Source: Pseudomonadota bacterium
Lineage (GTDB): Bacteria > Desulfobacterota > Desulfovibrionia > Desulfovibrionales > Desulfovibrionaceae
Direction of reading: 5' to 3'
Length of the DNA stretch: 46,656 nt
Assembly (NCBI GenBank): GCA_023403845.1
Contig: JAEYDL010000038.1
Location: forward strand, 1 to 46,656
In this document: piece by piece, positions 1-9,259 of the stretch
Layout of the letters: every line of letters begins with the position of its first letter
How positions within the stretch are numbered: the stretch's first letter is position 1
Position numbers and translations under genes: made by a program
Notes under the pieces: model-generated
What the model was told of the DNA's origin: nothing
What the model saw: only the letters and a program-made list of their open reading frames with translations
Database searches by the model: none

Positions 1-2
1 CC

Positions 3-1556
3 CTTGGCCCCAAGGGTCGCAACGTCGTGCTTGAAAAGTCCTTCGGCGCTCCCGTCATCACCAAGGACGGCGTCACCGTCGCCAAGCAGATTGAACTTGA
101 AGACAAGTTCGAAAACATGGGCGCCCAGATGGTGCGCGAAGTGGCCTCCAAGACCAACGACATCGCCGGCGACGGCACCACCACCGCCACCGTGCTCGCT
201 CAGGCCATCTACCGCGAAGGCGTGAAGCTTGTGGCCGCCGGCCGCAACCCCATGGCCATCAAGCGCGGCATCGACAAGGCCGTTGAAGCCGTAACCAAGG
301 AACTCGGCAACATCGCGAAGCCCACCCGCGACCAGAAGGAAATCGCCCAGGTCGGCACCATTTCCGCCAACTCCGACACCACCATCGGCAACATCATCGC
401 CGAGGCCATGGCCAAGGTGGGCAAGGAAGGCGTGATCACCGTCGAAGAAGCCAAGGGCCTCGAAACCACCCTCGACGTCGTCGAAGGCATGAAGTTCGAC
501 CGCGGCTACCTCTCTCCCTACTTCGTGACCAACGCTGAAAAGATGGTCTGCGAACTCGACAACCCCTTCATCCTGTGCAACGAAAAGAAGATCTCCAGCA
601 TGAAGGACATGCTCCCCGTGCTTGAGCAGGTTGCCAAGGTGAACCGTCCTCTGCTGATCATCGCCGAAGACGTCGAAGGTGAAGCTCTGGCCACTCTCGT
701 GGTGAACAAGCTGCGCGGCGCTCTGCAGGTCGTGGCCGTAAAGGCTCCCGGTTTCGGCGAACGTCGCAAGGCCATGCTTGAAGACATCGCCATCCTCACC
801 GGCGGCGAAGCCGTGTTCGAAGATCGCGGCGTCAAGCTGGAAAACATTTCTCTGAACTCCCTCGGTACCGCCAAGCGCGTGGTCATCGACAAGGAAAACA
901 CCACCATCGTCGACGGAGCCGGCAAGGCCGACGACATCAAGGCCCGCGTCAAGCAGATCCGCGCTCAGATCGAGGAAACCACCTCTGATTACGACCGTGA
1001 AAAGCTGCAGGAACGTCTCGCCAAGCTGGTGGGCGGCGTTGCCGTGATTCATGTGGGCGCTGCGACCGAGACCGAAATGAAGGAAAAGAAGGACCGCGTT
1101 GAAGACGCTCTGAACGCGACCCGCGCCGCTGTCGCCGAAGGCATCATCCCCGGCGGCGGTACCGCCTTCGTACGCGCCGTCCGCGTTCTCGACGACATCA
1201 AGCCCGCCGACGACGACGAAGTGGCCGGCCTGAACATTGTCCGCCGCGCCCTTGAAGAACCTCTGCGCATGATCGCCAGCAATGCCGGTCACGAAGGTTC
1301 CGTGGTCGTGGAAAAGGTTCGCGAAGGCAAGGACGGCTTCGGCTTCAACGCCGCTACCGGCGAATATGAAGACCTGATCAAGGCCGGCGTCATCGACCCG
1401 AAGATGGTGGCCCGCGTGGCTCTGGAAAAGGCCGCTTCCGTCGCCTCCCTGCTCCTGACCACCGAATGCGCCATCGCCGACAAGCCCGAACCCAAGAAGG
1501 ATGCTCCTGCCATGCCCGATATGGGCGGCATGGGTGGTATGGGCGGCATGTACTAG
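3..1556 (+). CDS. groL: GroEL chaperonin, 5' end outside window
   Basis: This is the 60-kDa chaperonin subunit that forms the double-ring folding chamber and uses ATP to refold cytosolic proteins with GroES. About 517 codons are present; reading is already in frame at position 3 with the LGPKGRNVVLEK stretch of the N-terminal domain, so roughly 30 N-terminal residues lie upstream of the window. The ATP site is visible as AGDGTTTATVLA, the ITKDGVTVA segment precedes it, and the protein ends in the typical GGM-repeat tail (GGMGGMGGMY). groES would be expected just upstream but cannot be seen. A GC hairpin follows the stop codon. Identification is essentially certain. Confidence 0.98.
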   Translation, partial: LGPKGRNVVLEKSFGAPVITKDGVTVAKQIELEDKFENMGAQMVREVASKTNDIAGDGTTTATVLAQAIYREGVKLVAAGRNPMAIKRGIDKAVEAVTKELGNIAKPTRDQKEIAQVGTISANSDTTIGNIIAEAMAKVGKEGVITVEEAKGLETTLDVVEGMKFDRGYLSPYFVTNAEKMVCELDNPFILCNEKKISSMKDMLPVLEQVAKVNRPLLIIAEDVEGEALATLVVNKLRGALQVVAVKAPGFGERRKAMLEDIAILTGGEAVFEDRGVKLENISLNSLGTAKRVVIDKENTTIVDGAGKADDIKARVKQIRAQIEETTSDYDREKLQERLAKLVGGVAVIHVGAATETEMKEKKDRVEDALNATRAAVAEGIIPGGGTAFVRAVRVLDDIKPADDDEVAGLNIVRRALEEPLRMIASNAGHEGSVVVEKVREGKDGFGFNAATGEYEDLIKAGVIDPKMVARVALEKAASVASLLLTTECAIADKPEPKKDAPAMPDMGGMGGMGGMY

Positions 1557-1593
1557 GCCTCCCTGTCCTCAGCGTCTGACGTCTGAACGACAT

Positions 1594-1626
1594 GCCCCCG
1601 ACGGTTTCGGCCGCCGGGGGCTTTCC
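1594..1626 (+). terminator. Hairpin terminator after groL
   Basis: GCCCCCG at 1594-1600 pairs with CGGGGGC at 1615-1621, followed by a short CTTTCC. The stem is strong but the U-tract is poor, so termination may be partial. Confidence 0.5.
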
Positions 1627-1747
1627 ATTGCGGAATACGGCAGCTCCGATTTGCGGAAACGACCGCGGAATGATACCTCCTGCGGAGTCCGGCAGGTCCA
1701 GCCCCCGGCTCCCGCTTCCCGCGGGACTCGTCCAAGGAGACCATTGC

Positions 1748-2326
1748 ATGAAAAATGCCCTGCTCATCATCGACATGCAGAACGATTTCGTTCTTCCCGG
1801 AGCGCCGCTGTGCGTGGCCGGAGCCGCAGCCACCATTCCCGTGATCAAGGCCCTGCTCGATCGGGCGCGCGGAGAGGGCTGGGGAATCTTTCACGTCGTC
1901 CGGCATCACTGCCGGGATGGAAGCGATGTGGAAACATGGCGTGTTCCTCTTTTTACCGAAGGCCCCGGCGTCTGCGTTCCGGGAACGGACGGCGCACGCA
2001 TAGTGGAAGGGCTGGCGCCCATGCCCGGGGAACATGTCATCATCAAACGCCGCTTCAGCGCCTTCTTTCAGACTGACCTCGATCTCCGGCTCAGACGACT
2101 CGGTGTCCGCAATGTGCTCATCTCCGGAACCCAGTACCCGAACTGCATCAGAGGAGCCGCCGTGGACGCCATGAGCCTCGACTACCGCGCCATCGTCGTC
2201 ACCGACGCCTGCTCGGCCCAGAGCGAGGAGGTTGCGGCCGCCAACATCCGCGACATGGGCAACATGGGCATCGCCTGCGTCCGCGCGAGCGAACTGGATC
2301 CCGTTCTGGAGCAAACGCATGTCTGA
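1748..2326 (+). CDS. Isochorismatase-family cysteine hydrolase
   Basis: A 192-residue member of the isochorismatase/nicotinamidase superfamily, cytosolic hydrolases acting on amides or vinyl ethers through a catalytic cysteine. The triad can be read directly: D9 in LIIDMQNDF, K100 in IIKRRFSAFF and C133 in GTQYPNCIRGAA. The start at 1748 is chosen because AAGGAGA lies just upstream and the protein begins exactly at the conserved first strand; open sequence further upstream to 1592 is non-coding. It overlaps prmC by 8 bases, so the two are translationally coupled. The substrate is not evident; nicotinamidase is possible, but the metal-binding histidines typical of PncA are not obvious. Confidence 0.9.
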   Translation: MKNALLIIDMQNDFVLPGAPLCVAGAAATIPVIKALLDRARGEGWGIFHVVRHHCRDGSDVETWRVPLFTEGPGVCVPGTDGARIVEGLAPMPGEHVIIKRRFSAFFQTDLDLRLRRLGVRNVLISGTQYPNCIRGAAVDAMSLDYRAIVVTDACSAQSEEVAAANIRDMGNMGIACVRASELDPVLEQTHV

Positions 2327-3257
2327 GCTGCCCTCCCGCACCCTGTGGACCCGTTCCGCCGCCAGACTGCTGACCGAGGCGGGCGTGGACTCCCCGCGTC
2401 TCTCTGCCGAACTGCTGCTGTTCCACGTATGCGGGATCGACAGGCTGGAACTGACCCTGCATCCGGACCTTCCCCTGTCGCCGGGAGAACTTGATCGCCT
2501 GGCCGGTCTGCTCCGTCGCAGAGCCGAGGGAGAACCGGCGGCCTACCTGCTGGGCGAAAAGGAATTCTTCGGGCGAGATTTCAGGGTCACTCCGGCCACC
2601 TTGATACCGCGCCCGGAAACGGAACTGCTCGTGGAAACCGCGCTGGCTGCCTTCCCCGCGGACAGCGCCGTGCGTTTCGCCGATCTGGGAACAGGCAGCG
2701 GCTGCATCGCCGTGACGCTCTGCGCCGAACGCAGGCGCTGGCGCGGCGTTATGGCCGATATTTCCGGCAGAGCGCTGGCCGTAGCCGAACGCAACGCCGT
2801 GCGGCATGCGGTGCGCGACAGGCTTCAGCCCGTGCGTGCAGACTTTACCTCTCCGCTGTTCCTCCCCGGGAGCCTTGACCTGCTGGCAAGCAACCCGCCG
2901 TACGTCAGCCGGGAGGAATACGAAAACCTCTCTCCGGAGGTTCGTGATTTTGAGCCGGTCACCGCGCTGGTGCCGGGCTTCGTGGATGACGACCGGGACC
3001 GGGAGGCGCATGTTCATGCCGATCCGGTCGGCGGCATCCCCAATGCCGACGGCCGCCAGGGGCTTGAACACCTGCTGGCCGTGGCCGCCGAAGCGGCCGA
3101 GGCCCTGCGTCCCGGCGGTCTGTTGCTTATGGAACACGGCTGGACGCAGAGCGGCCCCCTGCGACTGTCGCTAAAAAGTCACATCTGGGAAAACGTTACT
3201 GTCATCAAGGACTTGGCTGGGCATGACCGCCTGATTCTTGCCCGCAGGGCAGGGTGA
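2319..3257 (+). CDS. prmC: Peptide chain release factor N5-glutamine methyltransferase
   Basis: PrmC methylates the glutamine of the GGQ motif in release factors RF1 and RF2 using S-adenosylmethionine. The 312-residue product has the helical N-terminal domain, the segment FRVTPATLIPRPETELLVE, the SAM-binding loop DLGTGSGCIAV and the catalytic NPPY motif (SNPPYVSREEY). ATG at 2319 lies inside the end of the upstream hydrolase and gives the expected N-terminus. After the NPPY region, where relatives are short, there is an acidic insertion rich in D, R and G (about residues 222-250: PGFVDDDRDREAHV onward) before the last strands. Classical prfA is not next to it in this window. Confidence 0.95.
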   Translation: MSELPSRTLWTRSAARLLTEAGVDSPRLSAELLLFHVCGIDRLELTLHPDLPLSPGELDRLAGLLRRRAEGEPAAYLLGEKEFFGRDFRVTPATLIPRPETELLVETALAAFPADSAVRFADLGTGSGCIAVTLCAERRRWRGVMADISGRALAVAERNAVRHAVRDRLQPVRADFTSPLFLPGSLDLLASNPPYVSREEYENLSPEVRDFEPVTALVPGFVDDDRDREAHVHADPVGGIPNADGRQGLEHLLAVAAEAAEALRPGGLLLMEHGWTQSGPLRLSLKSHIWENVTVIKDLAGHDRLILARRAG

Positions 3258-3391
3258 CAAAACGCACAGTGTTGTTAAAAACACACGCTGTCTGTCCCAG
3301 ACCATAAATAATTTTCGTAAATAAATCATATAAGATAGTCAGATTCATCATCTTGGCCCGTTTTTTGCTAGAAAGAAGACGGAGGGATTCA

Positions 3392-4297
3392 ATGAACCAG
3401 ACTACCATTCAGCGCGTCATGACTTGTTCCGGCATCGGACTGCACAGCGGCAATCAGGTGAACGTCACGCTGCGTCCGGCTCCGGCCAACACGGGCATCG
3501 TGTTCGAAATTCATACGTCCGACGGTATCCGGCGCGTCAGTCCCACCCCAGGGGCCGTTCTGACCACGGAGCTGGCCACCACGCTCGGAACCAGCGGAGC
3601 CTCCGTATCCACGGTGGAACATCTGCTTGCGACGATCCTCGGTCTTGGAATCGACAATCTGATCATCAGCGTTGAAGGCGGGGAAATTCCGATTATGGAC
3701 GGTTCCGCTTCTGCGTTCGTGGAACTGTTCGCCCGCGCCGGCATTCGCACGCTTCCCGTTTCCCGCAAGGTCATGCGGGTCAACCGGCCCATGGAATACC
3801 GTTCCGGAATGAAGAGCATCAGCGCCCGTCCTCATGCCGGGTTCCGGGTTTCCTATACCATCGACTTTCCGCATCCGGTCATCGGCCGTCAGCATATCTC
3901 CATGGACGTGACGCCCGCCACCTTCGCCCGCGTCGCCAATGCCAGGACCTTCGGCTTCTATCGCGACGTCGAATACCTGCACAGTCACGGGCTGGCTCGC
4001 GGCGGTTCTCTGGCAAGCGTGATCGTCCTCGACGACAACGGCGTAATGAACCCCGAAGGGCTGCGCTATCGGGACGAATTCGTGCGGCACAAGCTGCTCG
4101 ACTTCATCGGCGACATGGCCATGCTGGGCACGCCCATTCAGGGTGATTTCGAGGTCCGCTGCTCGGGACACCAGATCAACAACGAATTTCTGCGCAAGCT
4201 GGAAGACGAACAGGCCCTGTCTCTGGTAGACACCGCCGAAGAACGTCGTCATGGGCGGCTTGCGCCGGCCTATGAAGGTTCGCTCGCCCTGGCCTGA
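3392..4297 (+). CDS. lpxC: UDP-3-O-acyl-N-acetylglucosamine deacetylase
   Basis: LpxC catalyses the committed step of lipid A synthesis, a zinc-dependent deacetylation in the cytosol. The 301-residue protein carries all family marks: TVEHLLATILGLG with zinc ligand H77, IMDGSASAFV, the ARTFGFYRDVE loop, HKLLDFIGD with zinc ligands H233 and D237, and the catalytic histidine H260 in GHQINNEF. Start 3392 follows GGAGGG at good distance. It stands alone between prmC and a GNAT gene with its own AT-rich 130-bp upstream region and a strong terminator, so it is probably a single-gene transcript. Its presence shows a Gram-negative outer membrane. Confidence 0.97.
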   Translation: MNQTTIQRVMTCSGIGLHSGNQVNVTLRPAPANTGIVFEIHTSDGIRRVSPTPGAVLTTELATTLGTSGASVSTVEHLLATILGLGIDNLIISVEGGEIPIMDGSASAFVELFARAGIRTLPVSRKVMRVNRPMEYRSGMKSISARPHAGFRVSYTIDFPHPVIGRQHISMDVTPATFARVANARTFGFYRDVEYLHSHGLARGGSLASVIVLDDNGVMNPEGLRYRDEFVRHKLLDFIGDMAMLGTPIQGDFEVRCSGHQINNEFLRKLEDEQALSLVDTAEERRHGRLAPAYEGSLALA

Positions 4298-4318
4298 GTC
4301 CGGTTCGCACACGTTTCA

Positions 4319-4354
4319 CCCCCTGCCGGCGTCCGCCCGCAGGGGGATTTCTTT
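4319..4354 (+). terminator. Intrinsic terminator of lpxC
   Basis: CCCCCTGC (4319-4326) pairs with GCAGGGGG (4339-4346), followed by ATTTCTTT. Confidence 0.8.
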
Positions 4355-4372
4355 ATTACGCAAGGCAGATCC

Positions 4373-4822
4373 ATGTTCGTCGTTCGCCCCGTCCTGTCCA
4401 GCCGCAAGGCCCATCTCCATCTGCTTCTGCTCGCCGACCCGGACGAGACCATGCTGGATCGGTATCTTACGGTCGGAGACATGTACGTCGGTCTGGAGGA
4501 CGATCAGGTCGTCTGCGAAGCGGTCATGCTGCCGCTGTCCCACGGGATATGCGAACTCAAGAACCTTGCCACTGAACCGGACAGGCAGAACTGCGGGTAT
4601 GCCGGACGTCTCGTGGACGAACTCTCCCGCATGTATGCGGAACGGGGTTTTCAGACCATGCTCGTGGGGACCAGCGTGACGGGAACGGGCTTTTATGAAC
4701 GACTTGGTTTCGTTCCTTCGCACATCGTACCGAACTTCTTTACGGACAACTATGCCGAGCCGGTTCTGGACGACGGCGTGCTCTGCATCGACATGCATTA
4801 TCTGAAAAAAAACCTGTCCTGA
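4373..4822 (+). CDS. GNAT-family N-acetyltransferase
   Basis: A 149-residue single-domain GNAT protein, predicted to move an acetyl group from acetyl-CoA to an amine. Visible marks are the acceptor-side strand, the acetyl-CoA loop region (NLATEPDRQNCGYAGRLVDEL, in place of the Q/RxxGxG/A consensus) and the C-terminal GTGFYERLGFVPSH motif. The general layout resembles YvbK-like acetyltransferases of unknown substrate. ATG at 4373 follows a weak AAGGCAG ribosome site. It sits between the lpxC and mutL genes with hairpins on both sides, so it is likely its own unit. The substrate cannot be deduced. Confidence 0.85.
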   Translation: MFVVRPVLSSRKAHLHLLLLADPDETMLDRYLTVGDMYVGLEDDQVVCEAVMLPLSHGICELKNLATEPDRQNCGYAGRLVDELSRMYAERGFQTMLVGTSVTGTGFYERLGFVPSHIVPNFFTDNYAEPVLDDGVLCIDMHYLKKNLS

Positions 4823-4836
4823 GGCAGGTTTCCTTC
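4811..4836 (+). terminator. Short hairpin over the GNAT stop codon
   Basis: AACCTG (4811-4816) pairs with CAGGTT (4825-4830), followed by TTCCTTCC and preceded by an A-run. It could terminate weakly in either direction. Confidence 0.45.
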
Positions 4837-4925
4837 CGCCGCCTAGCGGACACCCCTCAACGGCGGCGGGAACGTCCGGAACGGTTTTTCTTGCCTGAGT
4901 TCCCCGCAGCCATTATGCTTTTCCC

Positions 4926-7001
4926 ATGACAGACTCCCATTCTCCTTCCCCGTCTTCCGTGTCGGTTTCCGGAGCAGCATCCCCGGACCATCGGGAAATC
5001 AGGCTGCTTTCCCCCGAACTATGCAATCAGATCGCCGCCGGCGAAGTCGTCGAACGCCCCGCGAGCGTAGTCAAGGAGCTGGTCGAAAACAGCCTCGACG
5101 CCGGAGCGAAGCTCGTCGAGGTGACGCTTGAAAACGGAGGCCAGAGCCTGATCCGGGTCCGCGACGACGGTTCGGGCATCCCCCCCTCCGAACTGGAGCT
5201 GGCCGTAACCCGCCACGCCACAAGCAAGATCTCCAGCATGGACGACCTGTGGAGCATCAGCTCGTTCGGGTTCCGCGGCGAAGCGCTGCCGAGCATCGCT
5301 TCGGTTTCCTCCTTCCGCATGGACTCACGGTGCGCCGACAGGGATGAGGCGGCCTTTATCCATATGGAACATGGCCGCATGATCGAACAGGGTCCCAGTG
5401 GCCTGCATCGCGGCACGGTTGTGGAAGTGCGCGACCTGTTCGCCACCATTCCGGCCCGGCTGAAATTTCTGAAAACACCCGCGACCGAACTCAAGCGCGC
5501 GCAGGAGCTGCTGACCCGGCTCGCGCTCGTACATACCGAGGCCGGGTTTATCTTTCTCGCCGGGGGACGCGAGGCCCTGCGGTTTCCGGCTGGGCAGACT
5601 CTCGTCCAGAGGTTGGCCGCCATCTGGCCTCCGGCGATTACAGAATCGCTCGTTCCGTTCGATCGCACGGCGGGCGGTTTCCGGGCGCACGGTCTGACCT
5701 CTCCGCCCGGGCAGGCCCAGCCCCGCGCAGACCGTCTGCTCTTCTACGTCAACGGTCGCGCAGTCAACGACAAGCTGCTCATGAAGGCCGTGCGTGAAGC
5801 CTACAAGGGCCGTCTGCTGTCCAAAGAGTACCCTCAGACGGTCCTGTTCGTGGACGTGCCCCCGCAGGAAGTGGACGTCAACGTGCATCCGGCCAAAAAT
5901 GAAGTCCGCTTCCGCGACGAACGGGCCGTCTTTTCCGTCGTCCTGCGGGCCATGGAAGAGGCCCTCGTACGCATTCTTCCCACGGGGGAAGACAGTTCCC
6001 TTTCTCTGGAAACGGAAATCCGCCATGCCGCCGCGTCTGCCGCAGGTTCCGTCCACACTCCGAAGCCGCAGGGTTTCTGGGGCAAAGCCGACCGGGAGCG
6101 TATTCTCCCTCCTGAATCCCGTTTTCCGCGGCCGGAACCGGAAGAACCGGAGGAATGGAAGGGAACCTGGCCGTCCGTGCCGGTCGCTCCGCAAACGCCC
6201 CTCCTGTACGGGGAAGAAGGGCTGCCGTGGGACGGTGTTCCGGATACGCTGCACGAAAAGCCATCCCCCTGGACGAGTTTCCGCCCTGCTGCGTCCCCAC
6301 AGGAACAGGGGCTGCTGGATGCGCCAGAAACAGGGCGACAGCCCGCCGGGCCGGAGGATGTGCCTTCCAGCGAAACGCAGCGGGACGCTCCGGACATCGA
6401 ACCGCTGAGCGAGGGGCAGATCCGCGTAGGTTCCTATGTCTATATGGGGCAGATCGGGAACACCTATCTCGTGTTGCGCGATCTGCGCAACGACCGCGAG
6501 CATGGCGCGCTGCTGCTTCTGGACCAGCACGCAGCCCATGAGCGGGTCCTTGTCTCACGCATCGAGGCAGGCAGCCTTTCCGGCATGTCCCAGCCGCTGG
6601 TTCTGCCTCTGGAATATGCGCTGCACGCCTCGGAGCAGGAACGTCTGGAGAGTCTGCGCGAACCACTGACCGCTATGGGGTTCGATCTGGCCGTACACAC
6701 CCTTGGACAGGGCGTCGCCCTGGAAGTGCGCGCCATTCCGCCGATGCTCGATCGCGTCGCCGCCGGAGAATTCATCAGAGAGGCGCTCGCCGGGCGCAAG
6801 GACGATCTGCACATGCTCTGGGCCACCATGGCCTGCAAGGCAGCCATCAAGGCCGGAGACACGCTCGCTCCCGACGAGGCCGTCAACCTCATCGCCCAGT
6901 GGCTGGCTGCGGACAATCGCCATTTCTGCCCGCATGGCCGTCCCTGCGTGCTGGAATGGTCGACGGGAGAGCTGGACAAGATGTTCAAACGGCTGGGCTG
7001 A
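4926..7001 (+). CDS. mutL: DNA mismatch repair protein MutL
   Basis: MutL couples MutS mismatch recognition to strand incision. The 691-residue protein has a GHKL ATPase domain (NQIAAGEVVERP; ELVENSLDAGA with E51 and N55; GFRGEALPSIASV), a transducer domain ending in VDVNVHPAKNEVRF, a proline- and glutamate-rich linker (about 345-490), and a C-terminal dimerisation/endonuclease domain. The endonuclease marks are DQHAAHERV (D533-V541), ACKAAIKAG, CPHGRP (C668-P673) and a terminal FKR, which argues for a nicking MutL of an organism without MutH. The classical DQHA-x2-E-x4-E motif has serine (S544) at its last position. No clear ribosome site precedes 4926, so a slightly later start is possible. 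Confidence 0.95.
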   Translation: MTDSHSPSPSSVSVSGAASPDHREIRLLSPELCNQIAAGEVVERPASVVKELVENSLDAGAKLVEVTLENGGQSLIRVRDDGSGIPPSELELAVTRHATSKISSMDDLWSISSFGFRGEALPSIASVSSFRMDSRCADRDEAAFIHMEHGRMIEQGPSGLHRGTVVEVRDLFATIPARLKFLKTPATELKRAQELLTRLALVHTEAGFIFLAGGREALRFPAGQTLVQRLAAIWPPAITESLVPFDRTAGGFRAHGLTSPPGQAQPRADRLLFYVNGRAVNDKLLMKAVREAYKGRLLSKEYPQTVLFVDVPPQEVDVNVHPAKNEVRFRDERAVFSVVLRAMEEALVRILPTGEDSSLSLETEIRHAAASAAGSVHTPKPQGFWGKADRERILPPESRFPRPEPEEPEEWKGTWPSVPVAPQTPLLYGEEGLPWDGVPDTLHEKPSPWTSFRPAASPQEQGLLDAPETGRQPAGPEDVPSSETQRDAPDIEPLSEGQIRVGSYVYMGQIGNTYLVLRDLRNDREHGALLLLDQHAAHERVLVSRIEAGSLSGMSQPLVLPLEYALHASEQERLESLREPLTAMGFDLAVHTLGQGVALEVRAIPPMLDRVAAGEFIREALAGRKDDLHMLWATMACKAAIKAGDTLAPDEAVNLIAQWLAADNRHFCPHGRPCVLEWSTGELDKMFKRLG

Positions 7002-7139
7002 GCGCAGACTCCGGCGGAATGTCTCGGCCCCGCCGGGAGACAGTGCGGAAACGACATCCCGCCCTGCCTGCCCGATTCCGTCCAGATCCCGCACAGCGCC
7101 ACATTCCGAAGGGGAGTGCGGAGCAACCCGGGACAGGAG
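7002..7139. other. Convergent gap between mutL and sigma-54 regulator
   Basis: Holds only a GC inverted repeat (CCGGCGG at 7011-7017 with CCGCCGG at 7030-7036) without a U-tract, and a second 6-bp one near 7088-7115. No gene is seen. Confidence 0.5.
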
Positions 7140-9083
7140 TCATCGGCAGGCGTCAGGGGAAATACCGAACCGTTTCAGCTTGACGTACAGCCCGCTGCGG
7201 GAAATGCCGAGATCGCGTGCCGCCGCACGGATATTGCCCCCATGCCGGACAAGGGTCTGAATCAGCGTCTCCCGTTCCTGCTCCAACAGAATGCCGCCTG
7301 AACAGGATGCGCTTTCCGACGTGCCGTCCCTGCCGGCAGCATACCTCAAGATGTTTTCGGGAAGAATATCCGTATCAATGACGGACGCCCCTTCAGACAT
7401 GTGCACGATGCGCTCCATGGTGTTTTCCAGTTCCCGGATATTGCCCGGCCAGGGATAGGCCATGAACAGGCTCATTGCCGCACCGGATATTTCCATGGAT
7501 GGACGCCCGAGCGAATGCGCGAAGTTGTACAGGAAATAACGTACCAGCATCTGGATGTCCCCGCTGCGCTCCCGCAATGGAGGAACCCTCAGGGAAAAGA
7601 CATTCAGACGATAAAACAGGTCCTCCCGAAAGGCGTTCTGCCTGATGGCCTCCTCCAGATTCCTGTTGGTGGCGGCGATGACGCGCACATTGACGTGCCG
7701 GGCCTGCTTGCCGCCCACCCGCGTCACCTCTCCGTTCTGAAGAAGCCGCAGCAGGCTGACCTGAGCGTCCAGAGGCATTTCTCCGATTTCATCCAGAAAA
7801 ATGGTTCCGTTATCCGCCAGTTCAAACTTTCCCGGCTTCCCGAGACGACTCGCCCCGGTAAAGGACCCTTCATCATAACCGAACAGCTCGCTCTGCACCA
7901 GGTTGCGCGGCAAGGCTCCGCAGTTCACCACCACAAAGGGTCCGGAGGCCCGCTTTCCCCCGTTATGGATGGACTGGGCGAACAGCTCCTTGCCGGTGCC
8001 GCTTTCACCCAGTATCAGCGTGGTCACGTCACTCTGCGCCGCCAGCCGGGCCATGCGGATGGTCTTTTCAGTAATCGGATCGTTCCCTATGATATTCTCG
8101 AAGGTATAGACGGCCTTCGCCCCGGTCACTCTGACGGCGGCCTCCTTGACCCGGCCGCTTTCCCGGAGAGTCAGCACCTGCCCCTTTTCGTTCTCGAGGC
8201 GGGACAGGGACAGCATGCAGCCGATCGACCCCTTGCGCAGCTTCAGCTGCGCCTCCTGATCCGTGAACCGGCTTTTTTCCGTCAGCAGAATGCGCAGGAT
8301 GTCGTGGGAAAAAATGATTTCCTGAATCATGGTCACCGGCGTATCCGGAGAAACGCCGAGCATGGTCCGCGCCTTGCGGTTCATGGACTTGATAACGCCG
8401 TCGTCATCCATGACCACGACGCCCTCATCAAGCATTTCAATGGTGGCCCTGTGCTCGTCCAGCAAGCGGCGCAGGTGCATCTGTTCCGAAATGGCGAAGG
8501 CGGCGGCTTCCATCATGCCCCGGGTGTGATGATGATAGGAATCCCGGGGCAAGGTGACATTGAGCACGCCCACGATCTGATTGCGCAGCCCCCAAATGGG
8601 GGCAGCCGAACAGAACCAGCCGTGGAAGGCCCTGCAGTAGTGTTCCGCACCCAGTGTCTCCACAGGGGAGCGCTCCACCAGACAGGTGCCGATGGCGTTG
8701 GTTCCCGAAACATTTTCCGCCGCAAGATTCCCCGGCGCGATATGCGGCACGGGATAGCTTCTCGTCTTGTCCCAGAGCGCATACAGTACCACCCCCTCGG
8801 CGTCAGCCAGTGAAATAAGGCTGTTCGAGGTACTGATGGGATTGAACAGCTTTTCCATGATGCTTTTCGCCACGGAAACCAGTTCGGTATTCTTCTCCAG
8901 ACGCATTCCCAGCAGGCCGGGATCAATGTTGACCTTGGCCACACCGTCGGGATTCACGTTCATTTGCAGGCACCGCTTCCACGAGCGCAGAATCACGGGA
9001 CGCACCACGCTCTCATCCACTCGTTCCCGGACCTGAAACCGCCGCCATTGCTCGGCTACGTTTTCACATTCATCCAGCCGCAT
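7140..9083 (-). CDS. Sigma-54-dependent AcoR-like transcriptional activator
   Basis: A 647-residue bacterial enhancer-binding protein. Order of domains: a GAF-like sensor of the AcoR/DhaR type (about 50-200; GTNAIGTCLVERSPVE and WFCSAAPIWG), a PAS domain (about 210-310; MLDEGVVVMDDDGVIKSMN), the AAA+ domain with Walker A GESGTGKE (359-366), the sigma-54 contact loop GSFTGA (406-411), Walker B FLDEIGEM and arginine-finger region REDLFYRLN, then a Fis-type helix-turn-helix (NIRAAARDLGISRSGLYVKL). ATG at 9083 is chosen for its GGAGGG site; an earlier in-frame ATG at 9143 lacks one. It is divergent from a sigma-54 promoter at 9260 and near a second at 11742, both with shared upstream palindromes that are its likely binding sites. 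The ligand sensed is unknown. Confidence 0.93.
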   Translation of the reverse strand: MRLDECENVAEQWRRFQVRERVDESVVRPVILRSWKRCLQMNVNPDGVAKVNIDPGLLGMRLEKNTELVSVAKSIMEKLFNPISTSNSLISLADAEGVVLYALWDKTRSYPVPHIAPGNLAAENVSGTNAIGTCLVERSPVETLGAEHYCRAFHGWFCSAAPIWGLRNQIVGVLNVTLPRDSYHHHTRGMMEAAAFAISEQMHLRRLLDEHRATIEMLDEGVVVMDDDGVIKSMNRKARTMLGVSPDTPVTMIQEIIFSHDILRILLTEKSRFTDQEAQLKLRKGSIGCMLSLSRLENEKGQVLTLRESGRVKEAAVRVTGAKAVYTFENIIGNDPITEKTIRMARLAAQSDVTTLILGESGTGKELFAQSIHNGGKRASGPFVVVNCGALPRNLVQSELFGYDEGSFTGASRLGKPGKFELADNGTIFLDEIGEMPLDAQVSLLRLLQNGEVTRVGGKQARHVNVRVIAATNRNLEEAIRQNAFREDLFYRLNVFSLRVPPLRERSGDIQMLVRYFLYNFAHSLGRPSMEISGAAMSLFMAYPWPGNIRELENTMERIVHMSEGASVIDTDILPENILRYAAGRDGTSESASCSGGILLEQERETLIQTLVRHGGNIRAAARDLGISRSGLYVKLKRFGISPDACR

Positions 9084-9158
9084 TTTCCCTCCAGATACTG
9101 AAACGCGCAGCCTATGCCACAACCCGCGCATCCGAGTGTCCACTCTAGCGTCCTCTTT

Positions 9159-9183
9159 TAGACATGTCTACAGCACATGTAGA
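9159..9183. promoter_or_regulatory. Palindromic upstream activator site
   Basis: TAGACATGTCTA (9159-9170) is a perfect 12-bp palindrome, overlapping a second inverted repeat TCTACA (9166-9171) / TGTAGA (9178-9183). It lies about 95 bp before the -24 element of the + sigma-54 promoter and 75 bp before the activator's own start, so it could serve both activation and autoregulation. The same 10-bp core recurs at 11841, 11855 and 33763. Confidence 0.65.
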
Positions 9184-9259
9184 TTTTTTGGACATGGACA
9201 TCAAATTTTTTTCAACAGTCAGTTTATGAATTCAATAAGATAGACACATCCGTCCTTTT

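Noticed and set aside
7401..8813. 470-codon + strand open frame opposite the sigma-54 activator
   Set aside because: Antisense shadow; His/Gln/Gly-rich with no recognisable fold.
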